Shown here in pieces: positions 9,340-18,395 of a DNA stretch of 64,000 nucleotides. This DNA is from Kibdelosporangium aridum (lineage in GTDB: Bacteria > Actinomycetota > Actinomycetes > Mycobacteriales > Pseudonocardiaceae). The stretch covers positions 1 through 64,000 of the forward strand of contig NZ_FWXV01000002.1 in the NCBI RefSeq assembly GCF_900176515.1, written 5' to 3'. The notes under the pieces are model-generated. The model saw only the letters and a list, made by a program, of their open reading frames with translations, did no database searches and was not told where the DNA came from. Numbering within the stretch: position 1 is the first letter of the stretch; each line of letters starts with the position of its first letter. The translations under genes were made by a program, and so were the position numbers.

Positions 9340-9526
9340 TAGGTCCGTGACGTCGGTGCGGCGAGCTCAGCCAGGTGGTGCAGCCAGTTGGTCAGATGCC
9401 AGTGGCCGAACGGCCCCCGTTTCCCGGTGCACCAGCTCGAGCCCAGCCACCAGCTCGCTGAGCGGGCTGGCTCATCGCGATCCGGGTCCGGTCGATCGTC
9501 GATTCGCCGAGCTGGATGCGGATCAC
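9340..9526 (-). pseudogene. Frameshifted N-terminal remnant of an ArsR-like (DUF5937-type) regulator
   Basis: From the GTG at 9524-9526 the translation begins VIRIQLGESTIDRTRIAMS and then, one base out of frame, continues as SPLSELVAGLELVHRETGAV. Together these match the start of actinomycete ArsR-like regulators, where an IRI...RTR-A-SPL.E.V.SL.LL pattern is usual. A further shift gives HWHLTNWLHHLAELAAP before a stop near 9340. At least two frameshifts and loss of the C-terminal part make it a pseudogene. Confidence 0.5.
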
Positions 9527-9791
9527 CGGGGCCAGCCTAATCCCGCACCACTGCCCCGGCGGGCCGTCTGAGATGGCACAGGGACTGTGCCGCAGCACTC
9601 AGGTCCCTTGGAGGGGATCTCCATGACCGTGTGGCCCGACTCGTTCTTGATGATGATGCGGGGTGGCCGGTGCGGGCTCTTGTCCCCCGTGAGAGCTACA
9701 CGGGTTGTCGTTCCCAGCGGGATTCCGCAGCCTGCCTGTTTTCCTAATCTCTGTGTCTCGTAAGGAGATCACCACAGAGAGGACCGCGACA
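9527..9791. other. Intergenic stretch with no supportable gene
   Basis: On the minus strand a fragment reads PPRIIIKNESGHTVMEIP, which looks like the tail of a small membrane or regulatory protein, but it has no start, no domain and no context. I take it as debris. The last ~40 bp carry the leader and ribosome site of the CPBP gene. Confidence 0.3.
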
Positions 9792-10658
9792 ATGGCTCGA
9801 TCGACGGACGTTGAGGGGAATGGAAAGCTGCGCAGGTTCCGGTTTCCTGTGTTGCTGGTTGTGTTCGCCGTTGTGATGTTGGCGAATGCCGGGATCATGC
9901 AGCTCGTGTCGCCGATCGTGCTGCTTGCGCTGCCGGTGGGTATCGGCGCTGCCATTGCCGTTGTGGCTGGATACCGCCGGTTGTCGCGGGTCGTGGAGCA
10001 GCGGACGGACGTTCCTGAGATCGCCAAGGCGGGGATGTGGACCCAGCTGCGGCGCGGGGCGTTGCTCGGATTCGGTCTGTTCGTCACGTTGATGCTGCTG
10101 ATCGCGATGTTCGGCGGCTGGCAGGACCTGTCGTGGGGCTCGATCTGGGGATGCCTCGGCACCGCTGGTCTGACGGCGAGCGTCGCAGTCACCGAAGAGG
10201 TGCTGTTCCGCGGGGTCCTGTTCCGCATCATGGAGGAACGTATCGGGACGGCGATCGCCCTGGTCGTGTCGTCGCTGGTGTTCGGCTTGACGCACTCGAT
10301 CAACGTCAACGCGACGCTGTGGGGCGCGCTGTCGATCGCCTTGACGGGCGGACTCCTGATGACCGCCGCCTACGTCGCGACCCGCTCGCTGTGGCTGCCG
10401 ATCGGTCTGCATTTCGCCTGGAACTTCACCCACGCCGGCATCTTCGGTGTCGCCCTGTCCGGCTCGGGCGAGCCGCCTCACGGCCTGCTGCAGACCACGC
10501 TGTCGGGCCCGGCCGTGCTGACCGGTGGCACGTTCGGACCCGAAGCGAGCCTGATCGCGCTGCTGATCTGCGTGATTCCCACTGTTCTCCTGCTGCGGCG
10601 CGCGGCGCGCATCGGCCAGATCCAGCGCCGTCCGCGCCGCGTCGAACTCTCGTCCTGA
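9792..10658 (+). CDS. CPBP-family intramembrane metalloprotease
   Basis: 288 residues from the ATG at 9792; the frame is open further upstream but lacks membrane-protein character there. About eight membrane segments are visible, beginning with VLLVVFAVVMLANAGIM. The conserved CPBP (Abi/Rce1-like) motifs are present: VTEEVLFRGVLF (EExxxR), GLTHSIN and LHFAWNFTH, so the metal and catalytic residues look intact. The family cleaves membrane-embedded or prenylated substrates and often serves in bacteriocin self-immunity or signalling. It is followed 16 bp later by a histidine kinase and response regulator, so it may be made with, or act in, that signalling system. The same order recurs at 52.6-55.1 kb. 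Confidence 0.85.
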   Translation: MARSTDVEGNGKLRRFRFPVLLVVFAVVMLANAGIMQLVSPIVLLALPVGIGAAIAVVAGYRRLSRVVEQRTDVPEIAKAGMWTQLRRGALLGFGLFVTLMLLIAMFGGWQDLSWGSIWGCLGTAGLTASVAVTEEVLFRGVLFRIMEERIGTAIALVVSSLVFGLTHSINVNATLWGALSIALTGGLLMTAAYVATRSLWLPIGLHFAWNFTHAGIFGVALSGSGEPPHGLLQTTLSGPAVLTGGTFGPEASLIALLICVIPTVLLLRRAARIGQIQRRPRRVELSS

Positions 10659-10674
10659 CCAGTAGGCTCGCGCG

Positions 10675-11823
10675 ATGCTCGTAGTGTGGCAACGCATGCC
10701 TCAGTCCACTAAGGACAGTGCGTTCGCGCTGGTTTTCACGGCCCTGGCATTCGTGCCAACCCTGTCGGCTGTCGGGCCTCAGCTCGGTGACCTGCCGAAG
10801 CGCCCGGCGGACACGCTCGCGCTCGTGCTGGTCGTGGCCCAAGCCGCACCACTGGCGCTCCGGCGGCGCTGGCCGGTGGCCTGCCTTGCGGTCATAGGCA
10901 TCGCCTTCGCACTGCACCAGTCGTTCGGTTACCCGGATACGTTCGCTGGCATCGGGTTCTACGTGGCGCTCTACACGGTCGGCGCCCATCAGGCCCGGCA
11001 CCGCTGGGTGCTGGCACTCCTGGCGACCGCGGGCTATGCCGGGCTGGCAGTCGTCTTGCACCTGCTGGGATCTCCCAGCCAGCTCCAAGTCTTCGTCGTG
11101 TTCTATCTGAGTCTGGTGGTGATGTGGATGGCCGGGGCCGCGATGCGCCGCTGGCGGGCCGAGGAGACGGAACACCGTCGGCTGAGCGTCGAGGTAGCCA
11201 CTGCCGCAGAGCGGGCCCGTATCGCCCGCGACTTGCATGACGTGGTGACCCACCACGTGACAGCCATGGTCGTGCAGTCGGACGCGGCGCAGTTCCTCCT
11301 CGACGGCGCGCCGGAACGCGTCGGGGAAGGACTCGTCGCCATCAGCGACACGGGTCGCCGGGCACTGACCGAACTAAGGCACTTGCTCGGCGTGCTGGAG
11401 GCGACCGGTGACTCCGCGACCGCGGACCGGTCGCCGGCCCTGGGCCGGGTCAGTGATCTCGTTGAACAGGCCCGCTTGTCCGGCCAGCCGGTCGAACTGT
11501 CCAGGCGTGGCGATCAGCGCGAACATGCCGTCGACATCGAACTGGCCGCGTACCGGGTGGTGCAGGAGGCGTTGACCAACGCGATGAAGTACGCGACCGG
11601 CCACCTCACCAAGGTCGAGATCGACGATCACGATGACCGGATCGAGATCGAGGTGACCACCGAGGGGACCAGCCGAGGCACGCCCGCTGTCGCGTCGGGC
11701 GGGCGCGGACTGAACGGACTGCGGGAACGAGTACGCATGCTCGATGGTGAACTTGTAGCCGCGGCCCGGCCCGAAGGCGGGTTCCGCGTGCACGCACTTA
11801 TCCCGTCGCGGAGGCAGGCATGA
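10675..11823 (+). CDS. Sensor histidine kinase, HisKA_3 (NarL-partner) type
   Basis: 382 residues. The N-terminal ~150 residues hold four or five membrane spans (AFALVFTALAFVPTL, LALVLVVAQAAPLAL and others) with very short loops, so sensing is probably within the membrane. The dimerisation box is ARIARDLHDVVTHHVTAMV, with the phosphorylated His in LHD. The ATPase part has VVQEALTNAMKYA (N box) and GGRGLNGLRERVRMLDGEL (G box). The stop codon overlaps the start of the response regulator (ATGA), so the two are translationally coupled. An alternative start is the Met at codon 8. The signal is unknown. Confidence 0.9.
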   Translation: MLVVWQRMPQSTKDSAFALVFTALAFVPTLSAVGPQLGDLPKRPADTLALVLVVAQAAPLALRRRWPVACLAVIGIAFALHQSFGYPDTFAGIGFYVALYTVGAHQARHRWVLALLATAGYAGLAVVLHLLGSPSQLQVFVVFYLSLVVMWMAGAAMRRWRAEETEHRRLSVEVATAAERARIARDLHDVVTHHVTAMVVQSDAAQFLLDGAPERVGEGLVAISDTGRRALTELRHLLGVLEATGDSATADRSPALGRVSDLVEQARLSGQPVELSRRGDQREHAVDIELAAYRVVQEALTNAMKYATGHLTKVEIDDHDDRIEIEVTTEGTSRGTPAVASGGRGLNGLRERVRMLDGELVAAARPEGGFRVHALIPSRRQA

Positions 11824-12494
11824 CGGTGCGGGTACTGGTTTGTGAGGACCAGGCGCTGGTGCGTGCCGGCTATACGACGATCTTCTCGGCGCAGCCGGAC
11901 ATGGAGGTCGTCGGCGAGGCGGCGGACGGCAGGCAGGCCGTCGAACAGGCGTTACAGCTACGTCCGGACGTCATCGTGATGGACATCCGCATGCCCATCC
12001 TCGACGGCATCGAGGCCACCCGCCGGCTGGCCGGCCCCGGCGTGGACAACCCGGCGAAAGTGTTGGTGGTCACCACTTTCAACGTCGACGAATACGTCTA
12101 CGAAGCGCTCAAGGCCGGCGCTAGCGGGTTCCTGCTCAAGGACGCGCCACCGGCGGAACTGATCAACGGCGTGCGCACCATCGCCGCCGGTGACTCGCTG
12201 GTGGCCCCGGCCGTCACCCGCACCCTGATCGGTCACTTCGCCGAGCGCCTGCGTCCCACCGACACCACCCGGCCCGCCCTGCAACAGGTCCGGCAGACAC
12301 TGGCCCGCCGGGAACTCGAGGTGCTCGAACAGATCGCCGCGGGCCTGTCCAATGCGGAGATCGCCGAGAAACTCTGCATCACCACCGAAACCGTGAAGAC
12401 CTACGTCTCCCGCATCCTGACCAAACTCGACCTGCGCGACCGTGTGCAGGCTGTCGTCCTCGCCTACCGGGTGGGACTGGTCGTCGCCGAGTGA
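11820..12494 (+). CDS. NarL/LuxR-type response regulator
   Basis: 224 residues. The receiver domain has acidic residues in VCEDQ, the phosphorylated Asp in VIVMDIRMPILDG, a Thr in VVTTFN and the conserved Lys in FLLKDAPP. The C-terminal LuxR helix-turn-helix is complete (LARRELEVLEQIAAGLSNAE, then TVKTYVSRILTKLDLRDR). It is coupled to the kinase upstream by a 4-bp overlap. It likely activates its own CPBP-kinase-regulator operon or nearby envelope genes, but no operator is evident. Confidence 0.92.
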   Translation: MTVRVLVCEDQALVRAGYTTIFSAQPDMEVVGEAADGRQAVEQALQLRPDVIVMDIRMPILDGIEATRRLAGPGVDNPAKVLVVTTFNVDEYVYEALKAGASGFLLKDAPPAELINGVRTIAAGDSLVAPAVTRTLIGHFAERLRPTDTTRPALQQVRQTLARRELEVLEQIAAGLSNAEIAEKLCITTETVKTYVSRILTKLDLRDRVQAVVLAYRVGLVVAE

Positions 12495-12531
12495 AGTGAT
12501 GGCGTCCCTGCCCGCATGCCCGACGAGTGTC

Positions 12532-12553
12532 GCGGTTGGACGCACTCAACCGC
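12532..12553. terminator. Convergent hairpin between response regulator and SEFIR gene
   Basis: GCGGTTG pairs with CAACCGC around an 8-nt loop. It overlaps the stop codon of the minus-strand SEFIR gene and lies 37 nt past the regulator stop. A modest stem, plausible as a shared terminator. Confidence 0.4.
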
Positions 12554-15482
12554 TGATCTCGGCGAGGGTGTGTTCGACGGCCAGTGCCTCGGGCACCCCT
12601 AGCTGCTCGTAGAGCACGGATGCCTGTCGTAGCCTGCTGATGCCCTCCTCAGCGGCATCGGATGTCCTAAGTAGACAGCGACCGATTCCTTCCAGCGCAT
12701 AGGCCTCGTACAGGCGTGCGCCTATCTGTTGGGCTTGATGGAGTGCTTGCTCGTAGTGTTCGCGGGGGTTTCCTGCCTGCGGCCAGTCGACGGCCAGGGC
12801 GGCGAGGTTGATCAAGTTTTCGACCTGCCCTTCCCTGTCGTCGGTCAGGAGTACGTGTGCGCGGGTGAAGCTCTTCAGAGCCTCGGAATAGTCGTGTGTC
12901 GCGTGCTGGACCATGCCGAGGTCCTTGAGTGCGTTGGCCTCGCCTAGGCGATGGCCAAGCTGGACATACAGCGCATGGGCACGGGTGAGGCTGGCGGTCG
13001 CGTCGGCGAACTTTCCGCGCAGGCGCTGCACGTTGCCGAGGTCGATGAGGGCGTTGGCCTCGCCTAGGCGATGGCCGAGTTGGGTGTAGAGCGTGTGGGC
13101 GCGGGTGAGGCTGGCGGTCGCGTCGTCGTAGTGGCCTCTCAGGTACTGCAACATCCCCAGATCCGCCAGCACCGTGGCTTCGCCGACTTGGTTGCCCAGT
13201 TCGGTGTAGAGCGTGAGCGCATCCGTGAAGCTGCCGACCGCTTCGGCGTAGTCCCCACGCAGACGCTGCACGATTCCGAGGTCCTTGAGCGCGTTGGCTT
13301 CGCCGAGACGATGGCCAAGCCGAACGTAGAGCGCACGGGCGCGGACGAGACTGGTCTCCGCGTCGGTGAAGTCGCCGCGCAAGTACTGCAGGATGCCGAG
13401 ATCAGTGCGTGTGTTCGCCTCACCGATCCGGTTGTGGAACATGGAGAACAGGTTGTGCGCACGAGTGAGGCTCTTGGCCGCCTCGTCGTACTCGCCCCTG
13501 AGGTAGTGGATCACGCCGACATCGGCGAGGACCGCTGCTTCGTCTGCGAACTGGCTTGCGGCATAGGCAGCTGTGACCGCTGTCTTGTGCAGGCAGAGGG
13601 CATGGTTCCAATGGCCCTGCTGCCTGAGATACGGGTGTATCGCGGTCGCGAGCTGCGCTGCCCGCTGAGCGCGTCCGTGATTGGACGCATAGATGACGCA
13701 GGCGCCGATATTGGCTCGTTCGTTGGCCAGCCAGGCGGCAGCCGCCTCCGCGGAGCTCAGGTCAGGGGCTTGTGCTGGCGGCTTCGGCGAGACGGCCAGG
13801 TTTGCGATGTGCCGGGTGGGCAACTGCCCGACCGCGGTCGCGGTGGCGTAGAGGTAGTAATCAACGAGCCGGTCGATGGCCGACTCGCGGAGCGCGACGG
13901 AGTCACCTGTCGCGAGCGTGACCGCGTACGCGTTGATCAAGTCGTGCAAGCGATAGGTGCCTGGAGTGGGCTCTTCCAGAAGGTGGTCGAGATACAGCGC
14001 CTCGAGTCGTTCACGGGTGTCTTCGACGTCCGCGTCATCCAGGACAGCCGCGGCGTACACGTCGATGTGCGCGCCGGGGTGCTGGCTCATCCGCCGGAAC
14101 AGACGCTGTTGGTCGGGAGTGAGGTCGCGGTAGGACAAGTCGAACGCGGCGGCCACCGTCTGGTTCCCCGCCCGGATGGCGCGCGGCCGGTTGCGTGAAC
14201 GCGCGAGTTCCTCAGCCAGGTGCCGCACCGTCCAGGTCGGGTGGCTTCGCCATCGACCGGCGGTGAGCGCGATGGCCAGCGGCAGGTATCCGCAAAGCCG
14301 CACGAGTTCGGCGGCTGCCGTGGCTTCGCTGGGGTCAGGGGTGACGCGGGCAACACGGTGGAGCATCGCCACGGCGTCGTCGGGAACCAGGACTTCCAAC
14401 GACAGTGGCTGGACGTCCTCGAGCGCTTCCATCCGGCGGCGGCTGGTGACGAGGAGAAGGCTGCCTGGGCAACCAGGGAGCAACGGACGCACCTGTTCCG
14501 GCCTGAGGGCGTCGTCGAGCAGCAGGAGCACCCTCTTGCCCGCGAGCTTTTCCCGCCAAAGCCGGGATCGTTCGTCGAGGGTTGCCGGAATCTGTTCGAC
14601 CGCGATGCCGATCGTCAACAGCAGAGTGAGCAGGGCGTCGGCCGGTTCGACGGGCGCCTTGCCGGGAGTGTGCCCGTGCAGGTCGAGGAAAAACTGGCCG
14701 TCGGGGAACCGGCTGGCCAGGTGGTGAGCGACGTGCACGGCGAATGTCGTCTTGCCGACGCCGGGCATTCCGTCGATCGACAGGATTGTCGCTCCGAGTA
14801 CGTCGCCGTCCGCAGCGGTCGTGACGATGTCCACGAGCCGGGCGACTTCCTGGGCGCGGCCGGTGAAAGCACGGTTGTCGAGAGGCAGGTTCGACATCGG
14901 CGCGGCGGCGGCCGAGGGCAGCGTGGAGTCGATTGGCGGCAACGCCGGAACGTCGCCGAGCTCCGACGGCACGTAACGCGGTTGTCCAGTCAGGACCCGG
15001 AGCAGATCCTCGATCCCGGCTTCGGTCAGCTCGCTGACCTGGTAGTGATCCGCGCAATAAGGCTGAAGAAAATGCGGGATATCGTCACGCGACCCGCCGG
15101 GGAGTATCACCGGGAGCGTCTTGCGGATCCACTGCTCACGATCGCGATAAAGAAGATCCCGCAATAATGCGGATTCACTGTGGACTCCTCTGCTCTCAGT
15201 CGCTGGACCGGCTCCGTCCGCGACGCTCGCGTAGCGCGGGGATGCGATGACAATGGTGAAGTCGGACTCCGTGATGTGTTTGATCATCCACGCGTACCAG
15301 TCGTGCCGCTGGTCGTTGTCGAAGTAGTCCAGTACGGCGTCGATGCCGTGTTCACGCAGCAACGCGCAGAACTGCCGGACATCCGACTTGTGCTGCTCGC
15401 TCTCGTGGGAGTAGGAGATGAAGACTCGCGGCGCCGGTCGGGGCGGGTCACCGTGGGCCACTATGTTCTCTGTTGACGCCAT
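12546..15482 (-). CDS. SEFIR-NB-ARC-TPR signalling ATPase (STAND-type; possible defence protein)
   Basis: 978 residues from the ATG at 15482, which follows GGGAG by 8 nt; an earlier in-frame GTG lacks this. Residues ~17-160 form a SEFIR/TIR-like domain (RVFISYSHESEQHK, DYFDNDQRHDWYAWM, FTIVIASPRYA). Residues ~205-500 form an NB-ARC ATPase: Walker A GMPGVGKTT at ~238, Walker B RVLLLLDD at ~317, LLVTSRRR sensor at ~343 and GYLPLAIAL at ~398. From ~640 onward come at least seven tetratricopeptide repeats (ALKDLGIVQRLRGDYAEA type). STAND proteins oligomerise when the TPR sensor meets a ligand, and bacterial SEFIR domains are reported as NAD-consuming antiviral effectors. It stands alone; function is by family. 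It could instead be a developmental regulator, as other actinomycete NB-ARC-TPR proteins are. Confidence 0.88.
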   Translation of the reverse strand: MASTENIVAHGDPPRPAPRVFISYSHESEQHKSDVRQFCALLREHGIDAVLDYFDNDQRHDWYAWMIKHITESDFTIVIASPRYASVADGAGPATESRGVHSESALLRDLLYRDREQWIRKTLPVILPGGSRDDIPHFLQPYCADHYQVSELTEAGIEDLLRVLTGQPRYVPSELGDVPALPPIDSTLPSAAAAPMSNLPLDNRAFTGRAQEVARLVDIVTTAADGDVLGATILSIDGMPGVGKTTFAVHVAHHLASRFPDGQFFLDLHGHTPGKAPVEPADALLTLLLTIGIAVEQIPATLDERSRLWREKLAGKRVLLLLDDALRPEQVRPLLPGCPGSLLLVTSRRRMEALEDVQPLSLEVLVPDDAVAMLHRVARVTPDPSEATAAAELVRLCGYLPLAIALTAGRWRSHPTWTVRHLAEELARSRNRPRAIRAGNQTVAAAFDLSYRDLTPDQQRLFRRMSQHPGAHIDVYAAAVLDDADVEDTRERLEALYLDHLLEEPTPGTYRLHDLINAYAVTLATGDSVALRESAIDRLVDYYLYATATAVGQLPTRHIANLAVSPKPPAQAPDLSSAEAAAAWLANERANIGACVIYASNHGRAQRAAQLATAIHPYLRQQGHWNHALCLHKTAVTAAYAASQFADEAAVLADVGVIHYLRGEYDEAAKSLTRAHNLFSMFHNRIGEANTRTDLGILQYLRGDFTDAETSLVRARALYVRLGHRLGEANALKDLGIVQRLRGDYAEAVGSFTDALTLYTELGNQVGEATVLADLGMLQYLRGHYDDATASLTRAHTLYTQLGHRLGEANALIDLGNVQRLRGKFADATASLTRAHALYVQLGHRLGEANALKDLGMVQHATHDYSEALKSFTRAHVLLTDDREGQVENLINLAALAVDWPQAGNPREHYEQALHQAQQIGARLYEAYALEGIGRCLLRTSDAAEEGISRLRQASVLYEQLGVPEALAVEHTLAEISG
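12890..13520 (-). repeat. ~120-bp DNA repeats encoding the TPR array
   Basis: Phrases such as GCGTTGGCCTCGCCTAGGCG and GTGAGGCTGGCGGTCGCGTC recur every ~120 bp within the SEFIR gene, about five to six units. The units at ~12.93 and ~13.05 kb are almost identical at DNA level, which points to recent duplication or gene conversion rather than old TPR divergence. Confidence 0.7.
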
Positions 15483-15760
15483 TGCAGCATCTCCCGCCAC
15501 GAACACCACTCACGCTGCAATCAAGATTACCCCGCACCGCAACTGTTACCGCCGGTCTTACCTATTCGAACAGTCGTGTCCAATGTGCCCCCGATAGATG
15601 CATAGGAGCACGGACTTCGACTACCGACAGCAATTGATCTCGGGACAGAAATGCATGATTCCGCATTGATGCGGTGATCTTCTGCCTGCCGGGCAATTGC
15701 ACTCCACAGTGGACATCGACACTGAGCAAAACGGACGTACTTATTCACGAGCGATCCGGA
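15483..15760. other. Intergenic stretch, no gene seen
   Basis: Carries the leader of the SEFIR gene on the minus strand. The rest codes for nothing recognisable in any frame and has a lower GC content than the neighbouring genes. Confidence 0.35.
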
Positions 15761-15886
15761 TCACCATTGGGTCGTCTGGTGCGGCCGCACGACGTCACCG
15801 AGGTGACCGCCGTCCTTGCCGGCGACGGTGCCGCTGGCATCACAGGTGAGGACATCAATGTGTCCGCTGGTTTGGTCATGTACTGA
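15761..15886 (+). pseudogene. C-terminal fragment of a short-chain dehydrogenase (SDR)
   Basis: The frame reads PLGRLVRPHDVTEVTAVLA, then ITGEDINVSAGLVMY and a stop. This is the typical last ~40 residues of an SDR: the PLGR..RPEDVA helix followed by the (I/V)TGxxxxVxGG end. No Rossmann or YxxxK part is present upstream, so only the tail survives. The stop lies 7 bp from the converging membrane-protein gene. Confidence 0.6.
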
Positions 15887-15893
15887 CCTCTGA

Positions 15894-18293
15894 TCACCGT
15901 GGTGTCGACGCGCCTATCGGCTCACCGACACCAGAAATGCCCGCGGGGCCTTGCAAGATAGCCGCGACCGCAGCGCCTGCGAGCGCTGTCACCACTGTGG
16001 TCGCGGCGGCCACCACCAGGGTCGTCACCGGCGTGACCAACGCGCCTGCCTTGCGGAAGTCACGCAGCTGGCCCCAGCGCAGACCTGCCGAGCGACTCAG
16101 CCGCCACTCCCAGAACAGTCCAAGGCCGATACACAACACCGTGATCTGGCCGGCACGGATCGCTACCGCGAACGCGATCTGTTCGGCCGACGCGGCGGGC
16201 GTGAGCACTATCGCGAGCAACTCCGGAACCAACAGCGCCACCAACAGCGCGCTGGCCTTGGCGATCGGACGGTCACCGCGCAGGGCCGGGTAGAACAACC
16301 CGAACAATGCGCCGTAGACCACCCAGCGCAGCACGGACCTACCGTCTCCCAACAGCTCCAGCGTCGACTGTCCACTGAGGTCGGTTCCTGGGCTGAAGAA
16401 GATCAGGGACGCTTCGTAGGCCATGATCGGCAAAGCGAGCGCCGCGGCCGCTCCCACGCCGGCCAGCAGGTTCGCTCTCGGGGAGAAGCCGCCACCGGAA
16501 CCCAGCGCCGCCTCGTGCAGGTTGATCCCGGCCCTGGCCGGTTGGACGGACGCGGACCATGTTCCGTACAAGGTGCTCAACGGCACCTCGCCCGCTGCTG
16601 CCCGTGCGATGCCTGTTCGGTGCGTCTCGCGGGCGACCTGGTCGACCAGCCGCTGCCAGATCTCCAGGCGCACCAGCCGGACGTGGGTCCGCCGACCGAT
16701 CGCGGCGAGCCTGGCCGCACGGTCCGCACGGTTGGCCGGGACCAGCCAGATCAACGTGAACGTCAACGACAGCAACGCGAGTACTTGGCCGAGCGTGGAA
16801 ACCGAATTGGGGATCACGGCGATCACCACGATCACGAACATCGCCATCCGGATGATCGGGTCGGCGTACGCGTGCGCGTCCGTGGACAAGCGGATTATCA
16901 GCACGATCAACAAGGTCACCAACGCCGCGACCAAGATCGCCGCCGCGTCGGTCGCGAAGGCGAGCGTGACCCGCCGCGGATAGTCCCGCACCACAGTGTC
17001 GACGGCGTCCACGACCAAAGCCGCGGCGGGCAAGAACAACACAGCGGACACAACAACCGCGATGGTGTAACCCAATGCCTTGCGTCGCGCGCCGATTGCC
17101 GCGGCAAGGCCGATTGCCACCGGAGCCGCGAGCAGGCCGAGAGTCAGCAGCGCGAATCCGCCGTAAGGCAGCGCCGATTGTTCAACGAGGAAGTCGACCA
17201 ACGGCGCGCCACACACCAGAGTCACACCGATCAGTGCCGCAATCGCCGCCCAGCTTCGACGACCTGCGATCCACGCGGCCGCAGCGAGGCTGGCTCCTGC
17301 GGCCGCACCGCCGCCGATCAAGGTCAACGCACTCCCAGCAGGCAACAAGGCAGCAGCCGTCCCTACTGCCAGGACAAGAGCACCAAAGGCCAGCCACTGC
17401 ACCTGTCTGCCAAGCGGTTCCACACCTCGCACGGCACGACACCAGATCAAGGTGAGAACGGGAGCCACCATGAAGATGCCCGACAGGATGACACCGGCCG
17501 TGCTGGGGATCCACAACAGCATGGCCCCCAACGGCGGAATGCTGAAGACGTAAGCGATCGCGCCTGCGCGCAACGGTCCGCGCACCCTGTGCCTGGAGCG
17601 GTAACCAAGGAACAACACCAGCAACCACGGCACGCCCATAGCGATGTGCCACAGGGCAGGCCCCTGGCTCAGTGACCAGCCTGTCCACTGCGTACTGCCC
17701 GATTCGACACTGACGTAGATGTACCGGTTGATCGGGCCGGTGAACTCGATCCGATCTGGACCCATCAGTGCTGGACCTTCGTCGCTGTGCAGCTCAACGA
17801 CGCTGACGCCCTCGGTACGAACCCGCAATGTCCGTTCCCACACCTGCCCGCTGTGGTAGGACGACGGGCGTTCGATGTAGCCGTCCGTATCGGACAGCGT
17901 CAGTGTGCCGGAGACCAGTACCTTCGCCCGCAGGTCGTCCCGGCCGAACTCGACGGTGGGAGGAGAGAACACGCCGGTTTCCGGGGCGCCCGCGATCGAG
18001 CAGGCCACCGCCTTCCCGTCCACCACACCTGTCCGCACGGCGTCGATCAACGGGTCCCGACGAAACACATCGATCACGTAGTCCGCAGTGACCTCCACGC
18101 CTCGCACAGTCGAGCGCAGCAGGACCGAAACTTCCGCCTCACGAGGCGCGTTCACCCGGATGGCCGCCTCTTGTGGATCGACTTCCCGCGAAAACTCGAC
18201 AAGACGCAGGTCATCCGGCGTGTAGATGACAGCGCCGATTCCCAGCGGCAGCAGCACCAACACCAGCGCGAACACGTACCGCACGGCAGTCAC
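15894..18293 (-). CDS. Large polytopic membrane protein with extracytoplasmic N-terminal domain
   Basis: 799 residues from a GTG start. One N-terminal membrane segment (YVFALVLVLLPLGIGAVIY) is followed by ~190 residues predicted to lie outside the cell, rich in beta strands (FSREVDPQEAAIRVNAPRE, EVSVLLRSTVRGVEVTADY). Then come roughly 14 more membrane segments in two blocks, split near residues ~525-610 by a charged loop (RLEIWQRLVDQVARETHRTG). It resembles large uncharacterised membrane proteins of actinomycetes, possibly the DUF6185 group, though I cannot confirm that. It lies downstream of the anti-sigma gene on the same strand, about 100 bp away, with a weak hairpin (ACCCCA/TGGGGT) between, so read-through from the sigma operon is possible. 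Function unknown. Confidence 0.7.
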   Translation of the reverse strand: MTAVRYVFALVLVLLPLGIGAVIYTPDDLRLVEFSREVDPQEAAIRVNAPREAEVSVLLRSTVRGVEVTADYVIDVFRRDPLIDAVRTGVVDGKAVACSIAGAPETGVFSPPTVEFGRDDLRAKVLVSGTLTLSDTDGYIERPSSYHSGQVWERTLRVRTEGVSVVELHSDEGPALMGPDRIEFTGPINRYIYVSVESGSTQWTGWSLSQGPALWHIAMGVPWLLVLFLGYRSRHRVRGPLRAGAIAYVFSIPPLGAMLLWIPSTAGVILSGIFMVAPVLTLIWCRAVRGVEPLGRQVQWLAFGALVLAVGTAAALLPAGSALTLIGGGAAAGASLAAAAWIAGRRSWAAIAALIGVTLVCGAPLVDFLVEQSALPYGGFALLTLGLLAAPVAIGLAAAIGARRKALGYTIAVVVSAVLFLPAAALVVDAVDTVVRDYPRRVTLAFATDAAAILVAALVTLLIVLIIRLSTDAHAYADPIIRMAMFVIVVIAVIPNSVSTLGQVLALLSLTFTLIWLVPANRADRAARLAAIGRRTHVRLVRLEIWQRLVDQVARETHRTGIARAAAGEVPLSTLYGTWSASVQPARAGINLHEAALGSGGGFSPRANLLAGVGAAAALALPIMAYEASLIFFSPGTDLSGQSTLELLGDGRSVLRWVVYGALFGLFYPALRGDRPIAKASALLVALLVPELLAIVLTPAASAEQIAFAVAIRAGQITVLCIGLGLFWEWRLSRSAGLRWGQLRDFRKAGALVTPVTTLVVAAATTVVTALAGAAVAAILQGPAGISGVGEPIGASTPR

Positions 18294-18395
18294 GTGCTTA
18301 ACATAGGGTCACATGGTGTCGTAACCCCAGCCGATGTTGGGGTGAATCATGTGTATTTCCGGGTGTTGTTGGCGCCCCCGTTGGGCTACCCGAAG

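Noticed and set aside
9328..9355. TGAACC after the small secreted-protein gene as a possible further regulon member
   Set aside because: No CGTGTC at 15-17 bp; the nearest CGTGAC is 13 bp away and no intact gene follows.
9599..10309. Minus-strand frame opposite the CPBP gene
   Set aside because: Antisense to a clear membrane protease; composition (Thr/Asn/Ile/Arg) and lack of motifs mark it as a shadow.
15951..17675. 574-codon plus-strand frame opposite the large membrane protein
   Set aside because: Gln/Arg/His-rich low-information translation typical of antisense to hydrophobic segments; no start context.
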